Assembly: GCA_030627205.1 (NCBI GenBank)
Contig: DAOUSN010000026.1
Coordinates: 1 to 37,324, forward strand
DNA: 37,324 nucleotides
Direction of reading: 5' to 3'
From: Methylococcaceae bacterium
GTDB lineage: Bacteria > Pseudomonadota > Gammaproteobacteria > Methylococcales > Methylomonadaceae
Under the pieces are notes generated by a model. That model saw only the letters and a program-made list of their open reading frames with translations, did no database searches and was not told where the DNA came from. This document shows positions 1-6,808 of this stretch, piece after piece. Made by a program: the position numbers and the translations under genes. Position 1 is the stretch's first letter. Each line of letters begins with the position of its first letter.

Positions 1-138
1 ATGGTGCATGATTATATTGAAGATTTAGACATACTGGTTTCTGCTATTCAGATAGCTCAGGGTTTTGTTTTAACACTTACCAATACAAGTAAAAAATTAG
101 AGAATGAATTACAAAAAAGAGGTTGGTTGGAAACGTAA
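1..138 (+). CDS. C-terminal end of a small protein, possibly HEPN-like (partial)
   Basis: The first frame is open from the window edge to TAA at 136-138 and gives the last 45 residues of a protein whose start lies upstream. It opens with MVHDYIEDLDIL. A His-Asp-Tyr at this point resembles the end of the RNxxxH motif of HEPN/DUF86 (HepT-like) proteins, but the Arg-Asn half would lie outside the window, so this is a weak suggestion. The fragment is mostly helical in character. It reads in a different frame from the dacB gene that follows and ends about 70 bases before the preferred dacB start. Confidence 0.45.
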   Translation: MVHDYIEDLDILVSAIQIAQGFVLTLTNTSKKLENELQKRGWLET

Positions 139-208
139 ATCTCTAATCAACATTCATACCTATGAAAAGAAAAATAATCGTTTTAAAAAACAGCCTGAAT
201 TTATCCTT

Positions 209-1828
209 ATGACTATATCGAAAACAATTTTAAAAAGTTTCTTACTGGTCTTTTTTTTAGGTTTAGTAGAAATGGCTTGCACAAGTACGCCTGTTATCAC
301 AGAGTCTCAACCTATAAAAGAAAACGTTCAAGTTAAAACTAAAGTACAGCAGAAAAAGATTTCCATTAAAACTAAAGTACAACAGAAAAAGATTTCCGTC
401 TCAAAAATTAAAAAAATCAACTTAAAAAAACCACTGCCTGGATTATTAACCAAACTTCCAAAAGAAATTGTGGATTTACTACGCTCTAAAAAAATTAGTG
501 GAAAAGGTATGAGTGCTTATATTCATGAGATTAGAAGCCCTACTCCTTTGTTAACTTTTAATGCAGATGTTCCTAGAAACCCAGCTTCGGTTATGAAATT
601 AATTACTACTTATGCCGCTTTAGGAATATTAGGGGCAAATTATCAGTGGCCGATGGAACTTTATAATACAGGAGTTATTTCAAAAGGAGTTTTATATGGT
701 GATTTATACCTAAAAGGTTATGGTTATCCTAATTTTAAACCAAATGACTTAAGACTATTACTTAAAGGTTTACGTAACCACGGAGTTAAAAAAATCACTG
801 GTAATTTAGTCCTTGATAATACTTATTTTGCCCCTAATAAAAAAAGTACGGGGGATTTTGATGGTAAAACTTATGCTCGCTATAATGCACTACCTGATGC
901 TCTTCTTTATAACGAGGGAGTTAGTGAATTATATCTTACACCAAGATCTAAATCGGTCAGTATTATGTCACTTTATCCTGATAAAAATGTTACTTTAGTT
1001 AATCAGGTAAAACTTAAAAATGTAAAGTGTCGAGGGCGATATGCTAGTCCTATTATGAGTGCAAAATCTAAAGCTCATAAAAAATATATTTATTTTAATG
1101 GTTCGTTATCAAGCCGTTGTGGTCAACGTAAATATACTCTGGTTATTTCCAAAGCGGTGAATATGGTTAATGGCAGTTTTAGGAAAATATGGACCACTGA
1201 AATGGGTGGTTCAATTGACGGTAAAAAATTAATCATCGCTAAAATTCCTAATAATTCTCAGTTATTATTTAGCATTAAAGGGAAAGCAGTTAAAGACATA
1301 TTACCCTTAGTCAATAAGAAAAGTAATAATGTTATGGCACGACAATTATTTTTAAGTATTGCTGCCAAAGCAGGCACACCTGCAACGCTTAATAAAGGGG
1401 CGGAGAAAATAAGACAATGGTATGCCAGTCGTGGTTTAGATTTTTCAAAATTGCAAATTGAAAATGGTTCAGGACTGAGTAGAACAGGTAGAATTTCAGC
1501 ACGTCATGTCGGTGAATTATTATTAAATGCTTATCAAAGTTCTAATCGCAATTACTTATTAAAATCTCTGCCTATTATGGGAGTTGATGGAACATTAAGG
1601 CGACGAATGCGAGGAACAGTTGCTGCTAGAAAAAGTTTTATGAAAACAGGGACATTACGTGATGCAAGAGGTGTTGCGGGTTATGTGAAGGCTGAAAATG
1701 GGAAAACCTATGTAGTCGCTATTTTACATAATGGCAAACATGCCAAAAGAAAAGTCTTAGCAGTACATAATAAATTAATTGAATGGGTAGCTAAACAACC
1801 AGCAATTCCAAATTATAATGACATCTAA
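209..1828 (+). CDS. dacB: D-alanyl-D-alanine carboxypeptidase/endopeptidase (PBP4, peptidase family S13)
   Basis: A periplasmic class C penicillin-binding protein that trims or cleaves peptidoglycan cross-links. All three active-site motifs are visible, numbered from ATG 209: SVMK with nucleophile Ser127 and Lys130, SNN at 372-374, and KTG at 479-481. The usual family insert lies between the first two motifs. The frame is also open from an ATG at 104, but that start overlaps the preceding gene and puts about 35 basic residues in front of the membrane segment. ATG 209 gives a normal export signal (MTISKTILKSFLLVFFLGL). A cysteine follows this segment (EMAC), but it is a poor lipobox, so lipoprotein status is unclear. 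Mature residues about 35-65 are a Lys/Gln-rich linker containing a duplicated 11-residue unit. The product is 539 aa, slightly longer than typical family members because of that linker. It faces aceF convergently. Confidence 0.93.
   Translation: MTISKTILKSFLLVFFLGLVEMACTSTPVITESQPIKENVQVKTKVQQKKISIKTKVQQKKISVSKIKKINLKKPLPGLLTKLPKEIVDLLRSKKISGKGMSAYIHEIRSPTPLLTFNADVPRNPASVMKLITTYAALGILGANYQWPMELYNTGVISKGVLYGDLYLKGYGYPNFKPNDLRLLLKGLRNHGVKKITGNLVLDNTYFAPNKKSTGDFDGKTYARYNALPDALLYNEGVSELYLTPRSKSVSIMSLYPDKNVTLVNQVKLKNVKCRGRYASPIMSAKSKAHKKYIYFNGSLSSRCGQRKYTLVISKAVNMVNGSFRKIWTTEMGGSIDGKKLIIAKIPNNSQLLFSIKGKAVKDILPLVNKKSNNVMARQLFLSIAAKAGTPATLNKGAEKIRQWYASRGLDFSKLQIENGSGLSRTGRISARHVGELLLNAYQSSNRNYLLKSLPIMGVDGTLRRRMRGTVAARKSFMKTGTLRDARGVAGYVKAENGKTYVVAILHNGKHAKRKVLAVHNKLIEWVAKQPAIPNYNDI
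335..400 (+). repeat. 33-bp tandem duplication inside dacB
   Basis: Two adjacent 33-bp units (335-367 and 368-400) differ at a CAG/CAA codon and in the last codon (ATT/GTC). Each encodes KTKVQQKKIS plus one residue. The repeat lies in the basic linker between the export signal and the catalytic domain, so copy number can change without affecting the active site. Confidence 0.9.
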
Positions 1829-1836
1829 CTAGCAAA

Positions 1837-1876
1837 TCACTTGACCGTAAAAAGTAACAGTTTTATAGTCAAGTGA
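1837..1876. terminator. Inverted repeat between convergent dacB and aceF
   Basis: A perfect 9-bp inverted repeat (TCACTTGAC at 1837-1845 and GTCAAGTGA at 1868-1876) surrounds a 22-nt loop and lies between two converging genes. The position suits a bidirectional terminator. There is no clear U-tract on either side, so the function is inferred. Confidence 0.35.
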
Positions 1877-1905
1877 AGTGGATTTACTGGTAAGTGATAA
1901 AAGAT

Positions 1906-3213
1906 TTACAATAATAAACGCCGCACATCTTGCAAATATTTAGCAATAGTCACGACAAAACGCGCTCCATCAGCCCCATCAATTACTCGATGGTCATAAG
2001 TTAAATCAAGCGGTAGCATCAGTTTCGGGTCAAAATCCTTTCCATTCCAAATAGGTTTCATTGCTGCCTTTGCCACCCCTAAAATTGCTACTTCTGGCGC
2101 ATTCACAATAGGGGTAAAGCCTGTTCCCCCAATACCCCCTAAACTAGAAATGGTAAAACAGCCGCCTTGCATATCACGGGCTAATAATTTACCTTCTCGT
2201 GCTTTAGCACTTAATGTTCTCATTGAATCGACTAATTCTAAAATACTTTGTTGATCTGCCGCTTTAATCACGGGAACAACAAGTCCATTCGGCGTATCAA
2301 CCGCAATCCCAATATTAAAATATTTTTTATAAATTAAACGCTGACCATCCGATGATAATGAACTATTAAACTGAGGATAAATTTTCATTGCCGCTAATAC
2401 CGCTTTGATAATAAAGGCTAACGGGGTCACTTTAATTTTTTGTGCGGCGACTTGCTCAATATTTAATGCTTTTCTAAACGTCTCCATCTCAGTAATATCA
2501 GCTTCTTCATGCTGAGTAACCATGGGTAAATTAAGCCAATTACAACTTAAATGCTTGCCCGTTAATCGTTTAATTTTAGTGAGTGGTTTTTCTTCGGTTG
2601 CCCCAAACTGAGTAAAATCAATCACAGGTAACGCAGGAATCCCTGAACCGATATTATTACTCACTGCTTTTTTTGTAGACAACGTTTGCTTAACAAAACT
2701 TTTTACATCATTTTTTAAAATGCGTCCCTTACGTCCACTGCCTGATGTTATCAGTGATAAATCAACCCCTAATTCTCTCGCAAAATGTCGAACACCTGGC
2801 GCAGCATGAGCTGTATTGCTATGATTCACAACCGTTTCTACGGCTACAATAGGGGGTTCATGTTTAGGCACAGTGAGTATTGTTTGACTTTTCTCAATAA
2901 CTTCTTCTTTTTTATTGGTCTCCGCTTCCTTTGTTTTTAAAGAATCGTCACTCACCTCATTAGCATCTACGGCACTCATAAGTAAAGTTGCAACGACTGT
3001 TCCCTCTGAAACTTTATCACCGACTTTAACACTTACCGCTTGTATCGTTCCTGCGGCAATTGAGGGTAATTCCATTGAGGCTTTATCAGTTTCCATGACT
3101 AACAAAGACTGCTCTAATTCAACCACATCACCCGGTTGAACTGAAACTTCAATGACTTCGACTTCGGTAACATTGCCTATATCAGGCACTTTTAATTCAA
3201 TTATATCGCTCAT
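1906..3213 (-). CDS. aceF: Pyruvate dehydrogenase E2, dihydrolipoyllysine acetyltransferase
   Basis: The core of the cytosolic pyruvate dehydrogenase complex; it moves the acetyl group from E1 to CoA. Domains in order: one lipoyl domain (residues about 4-78, swinging-arm lysine K44 in METDKAS); a linker rich in Glu, Thr and Val; a peripheral subunit-binding domain at about 135-170 (PGVRHFARELGVDLSLI, then GRKGRILKNDV); and the catalytic acetyltransferase domain ending in DHRVIDG, with H408 and D412 as the catalytic pair. The protein has 435 aa and one lipoyl domain, against three in E. coli. It starts 15 bases after aceE and is surely co-transcribed with it. The E3 gene (lpd) does not follow; dacB converges instead. 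Confidence 0.95.
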   Translation of the reverse strand: MSDIIELKVPDIGNVTEVEVIEVSVQPGDVVELEQSLLVMETDKASMELPSIAAGTIQAVSVKVGDKVSEGTVVATLLMSAVDANEVSDDSLKTKEAETNKKEEVIEKSQTILTVPKHEPPIVAVETVVNHSNTAHAAPGVRHFARELGVDLSLITSGSGRKGRILKNDVKSFVKQTLSTKKAVSNNIGSGIPALPVIDFTQFGATEEKPLTKIKRLTGKHLSCNWLNLPMVTQHEEADITEMETFRKALNIEQVAAQKIKVTPLAFIIKAVLAAMKIYPQFNSSLSSDGQRLIYKKYFNIGIAVDTPNGLVVPVIKAADQQSILELVDSMRTLSAKAREGKLLARDMQGGCFTISSLGGIGGTGFTPIVNAPEVAILGVAKAAMKPIWNGKDFDPKLMLPLDLTYDHRVIDGADGARFVVTIAKYLQDVRRLLL

Positions 3214-3228
3214 GTTTATCCTTATTTA

Positions 3229-5907
3229 TTACCTTAACCAAGGGGCGGTTGTATCGGGGTCAATATCATATTTAGCAATAGCCACTTCAACTTTAGCCAA
3301 CTCAAATTTTCCTGCATCTGCCAAACTTTTTAAAGCCGCGATGACAATATGATAACGATTGACTTCAAAAAAGCTGCGTAAATTTTCACGCGTATCTGAA
3401 CGACCAAAACCATCTGTCCCTAAAACCGTATACGAACTAGGAATATAAGCTCTAATTTGTTCTGGAAAAGCGCGTATATAATCACTGGCTGCAATAATAG
3501 GCGTAGTTATATCACTTAAACAATTTTCAATATGCGATTTTTTAGCGGCTTTAGTTGGATTTAAACGATTCCAACGTTCACACCCTTGAGCATCACGAGC
3601 AAGTTCGGTAAAACTAGGACAACTCCATAAACTCGCGCCAATCTGCCAATCATTTTTCAATAATTCAGCCGCATAAAGGAGTTCATTAAAAATAACTCCA
3701 GAGCCTAGTAACTGCACACTAAGCGTTTCAGTTTCTAAGGCTGATTGAAATAAATACATGCCTTTTAATATATCCTTTTCAACCCCTTCAGGTAAGGCAG
3801 GATGTTCGTAATTTTCATTCATTACCGTGATGTAATAAAAAACATCCTCTTGCTCGGTATACATGCGTCTTAAACCATCTTGAATAATAACCGCTAATTC
3901 ATAAGCAAACGTGGGGTCATAACTAAGACAATTAGGCACAGTCGCGGCAAAAATATGACTATGCCCGTCTTCATGTTGTAATCCTTCGCCATTTAAAGTC
4001 GTTCTACCTGCGGTCGCGCCTAATAAAAACCCACGAGTACGTTGGTCTGCCGCTGCCCATATAAGGTCGGCAATCCGTTGAAAACCAAACATTGAATAAT
4101 AAATGAAAAAAGGAATCATCGACACCCCATGGGTTGAATAGGCTGTGCCTGCTGCAATCCAATCACATAAACCGCCCGCCTCATTAATCCCTTCTTGTAA
4201 AACTTGTCCTTTTTTATCTTCCTTATAGAACATCAATTGTTCAGCATCTTGCGGGGTATAAAGTTGTCCGACTTGTGACCAAATACCCAATTGACGAAAC
4301 ATGCCTTCCATTCCAAACGTTCGGGATTCATCAGGGACAATCGGGACAATTTGTTTCCCAATATTTTTATCTTTTACCAAAATATTTAGGATTTTTACAA
4401 ACGCCATCGTTGTCGATATATCATGACTTTTTCGACTGGCTTTTAATAAACTGTTGAAAGCCGATAATTCAGGAACAATCAGTGTATTCGCTTTTTTACG
4501 CCTGCTAGGTAAATAACCGCCTAAATCTACACGACGCTTACGCATATAATTAAGTTCTTTTGAACCTTCTTCAAAGGTTAAATAAGGTAAGTCGACTAAT
4601 TCTGCATCGGTGACGATCAAGTCATATTTATCTCGAAAACGCCGTAGTGATTCGATACTCATATTCTTTTGTTGATGCGAGGTATTTTGGGCTTCTCCTG
4701 ATTCACCCATGCCATAACCTTTAACTGTTTTTGCTAAGATAACCGTGGGTTGTCCTTGATGATTAATCGCTGCTTGATAAGCACTAAACACTTTAATTGG
4801 ATCATGCCCTCCCCTATTTAACGCCCAAATATCACGATTAGTTAAATCAACAACTAAAGCTTGTAATTCTGGCGTATTAAAAAAGTGTTTACGAACATAA
4901 GCCCCATCTTTAGATTTAAAGGTTTGATAATCCCCATCAACACACTCCATCATTCGTTTACTAATTAAGCCTTCTTTATCACGTTCTAATAGTGAATCCC
5001 AACGCCGCCCCCAAACCACTTTAATAACATTCCAACCTGCTCCTCGAAAAACCCCTTCGAGTTCTTGAATGATTTTACCGTTACCTCGGACTGGGCCATC
5101 TAAACGTTGTAAATTACAATTAACCAGAAAAATTAAATTATCTAATTTTTCACGCCCAGCCATCCCGATTGCTCCTAAAGTTTCGGGTTCATCGGTTTCG
5201 CCATCGCCTAAAAATGCCCAGACTTTACGGTTTTTCATTTCAATAAAATCACGTCCTTGCATATAACGCATAAACCGTGCTTGATAAATTGACATAATAG
5301 GCCCTAAGCCCATAGAAACTGTTGGAAACTGCCAAAAATCAGACATTAACCACGGATGGGGATAAGAAGATAAGCCATTACCAGCTACTTCTTGGCGAAA
5401 ACTATCCATTTGCTCTTTAGTTAAACGCCCCAGCAAAAATTCACGCGCATAATTTCCAGGGGAAGAATGCCCTTGAAAAAAGATTAAATCCCCGCCGTGT
5501 GCATCTGATGCCCCATGCCAAAAATGATTTTGCCCCACATCATACAAGGTAGCTAAAGAAGCAAAACTTGCAATATGTCCGCCAACATTCGTGCCTTTAT
5601 TGGCTTTTAACACCATAACCATCGCATTCCAACGGACATAAGAACGTATCGTTCGCTCAATGGTGGTATCGCCTGGAAAACGCGGCTGTAAAGCAACAGG
5701 AATGGTATTAAGGTAGGCTGTATTAGCACTAAAAGGGATGTCTGATCCTGCTTTCCTTGCTAAATCAACCAATTTTTCAATTAAAAAATGAACTCGCTCA
5801 TGACCATCTACTTCTAAAACAGCTTGTAAAGAATCTAGCCACTCTTGGGTTTCGGTTGAATCAATATCGTCTGGAATGGCGGTTGCCATTGTTAAATTAT
5901 TCTTCAT
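3229..5907 (-). CDS. aceE: Pyruvate dehydrogenase E1 (homodimeric type)
   Basis: A thiamine-diphosphate enzyme that decarboxylates pyruvate and reductively acetylates the lipoyl group of AceF. At 892 aa it matches the full length of the homodimeric gammaproteobacterial E1. The ThDP/Mg-binding motif is present, beginning GDGETDEPE and ending NCN about 30 residues later. Two active-site regions, HSSPGNYAREFLLGR and TLNGEGLQHEDGHSH, read through intact. ATG 5907 is the first start after a candidate promoter and has a weak AGAG-type ribosome site; a second in-frame ATG lies six codons later. First gene of an aceE-aceF operon. Confidence 0.96.
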   Translation of the reverse strand: MKNNLTMATAIPDDIDSTETQEWLDSLQAVLEVDGHERVHFLIEKLVDLARKAGSDIPFSANTAYLNTIPVALQPRFPGDTTIERTIRSYVRWNAMVMVLKANKGTNVGGHIASFASLATLYDVGQNHFWHGASDAHGGDLIFFQGHSSPGNYAREFLLGRLTKEQMDSFRQEVAGNGLSSYPHPWLMSDFWQFPTVSMGLGPIMSIYQARFMRYMQGRDFIEMKNRKVWAFLGDGETDEPETLGAIGMAGREKLDNLIFLVNCNLQRLDGPVRGNGKIIQELEGVFRGAGWNVIKVVWGRRWDSLLERDKEGLISKRMMECVDGDYQTFKSKDGAYVRKHFFNTPELQALVVDLTNRDIWALNRGGHDPIKVFSAYQAAINHQGQPTVILAKTVKGYGMGESGEAQNTSHQQKNMSIESLRRFRDKYDLIVTDAELVDLPYLTFEEGSKELNYMRKRRVDLGGYLPSRRKKANTLIVPELSAFNSLLKASRKSHDISTTMAFVKILNILVKDKNIGKQIVPIVPDESRTFGMEGMFRQLGIWSQVGQLYTPQDAEQLMFYKEDKKGQVLQEGINEAGGLCDWIAAGTAYSTHGVSMIPFFIYYSMFGFQRIADLIWAAADQRTRGFLLGATAGRTTLNGEGLQHEDGHSHIFAATVPNCLSYDPTFAYELAVIIQDGLRRMYTEQEDVFYYITVMNENYEHPALPEGVEKDILKGMYLFQSALETETLSVQLLGSGVIFNELLYAAELLKNDWQIGASLWSCPSFTELARDAQGCERWNRLNPTKAAKKSHIENCLSDITTPIIAASDYIRAFPEQIRAYIPSSYTVLGTDGFGRSDTRENLRSFFEVNRYHIVIAALKSLADAGKFELAKVEVAIAKYDIDPDTTAPWLR

Positions 5908-5949
5908 TAATAACTCTATATTAGCGGTGAAACTTAAAAAATGTACTTT

Positions 5950-5978
5950 ATTATACGTCTAAGTTCTTTTACAGTAAA
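5950..5978 (-). promoter_or_regulatory. Candidate sigma-70 promoter for aceEF
   Basis: Read on the minus strand: TTTACT (5978-5973), a 17-nt spacer, then a perfect TATAAT (5955-5950), ending about 43 bases before the aceE ATG. Spacing and -10 are consensus; the -35 matches at four of six positions. No PdhR-type palindrome was recognised beside it. Confidence 0.5.
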
Positions 5979-6065
5979 AAAAGGCGGTTTCTATTTAAGC
6001 TTGTAAAATTACAAAGATGTATTATCAAGATATAATAATTACCCTATTTGCTATATTAACGCCCT

Positions 6066-6644
6066 TTAGTCTGAAATACACTCTTTTGGAATATTATCAT
6101 CAGTCCAGTTTGTAAGTTTTATTTTTTGGGCGGTAATTTTCAAGGATTTTTTATTTTTAAAGCCTGTTCCTGTAAAAAGATTAATGTCACAAGACAAAGA
6201 ACTATTAGGATTTAAAGTATCGTAACTAGTATAGGTATAACCACTTATCATAAAATTTTTACTCCTATAAGTAACTGTTAATACTTGATTCCAACGATTT
6301 CTACCAATGCTATCATTTTCTGAGTGTATTAAGAGTGAACCCGTTTTTTTGCTCGCCTGAAGATAAGGTTTTGTGCCTTCCATTCTTCCCATCCAAACAA
6401 TATCTTGTTTGTATAAGCTTTGTTGAAGTTTATTGCTTGTATTAGCTAAAAAAATATAAAGCTCAACATGATCGTTATTTTTCATTAATACCGCCGCATC
6501 TAAGTTATTATCTTGATTCCAATCACCGGTGACAACGCTTAATACATTAGATTCTTTAGCATAGCTTACTGAATTAATAGCGACAATAATCGCTACACTA
6601 ACTAAAAATTTATAGGTGAATTTATTGGGTAATTTCATTTTCAA
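6066..6644 (-). CDS. Exported hypothetical protein with a VCBS/FG-GAP-like start
   Basis: 192 aa, function not recognised. It has a clear Sec signal peptide (basic start, then a hydrophobic run, with likely cleavage after VSYA at about residue 29). The mature protein opens with GDWNQDNNLDAAVL, which resembles the calcium-binding G-D-x-N-x-D-x-x-D-x-A-V-L blade motif of FG-GAP/VCBS beta-propellers. A single such blade is present, followed by beta-rich sequence. Two cysteines lie near the C-terminus (SCDIN and KECISD) and could form a disulfide. Likely periplasmic. It is divergent from the STAND-TPR gene and shares a 164-base upstream region with it. Confidence 0.7.
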   Translation of the reverse strand: MKMKLPNKFTYKFLVSVAIIVAINSVSYAKESNVLSVVTGDWNQDNNLDAAVLMKNNDHVELYIFLANTSNKLQQSLYKQDIVWMGRMEGTKPYLQASKKTGSLLIHSENDSIGRNRWNQVLTVTYRSKNFMISGYTYTSYDTLNPNSSLSCDINLFTGTGFKNKKSLKITAQKIKLTNWTDDNIPKECISD

Positions 6645-6808
6645 ACCTTGTCTATTATTGAAATGAGGTGGATTTTTAATAAATAATAAAATCTTTTATG
6701 CTTTATTAAAGGAAAAACCAAGCTAATGGCAATATACTATACCGTTTTCTACATTTCTTAGCGTAGTAAAAAATAAATTTATTCTTCTTTGATCGCTATT
6801 GTAAAATT

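Noticed and set aside
104..208. An earlier ATG for dacB at 104.
   Set aside because: It overlaps the preceding gene and would place a basic, unlikely N-terminus before a clear export signal that begins at 209.
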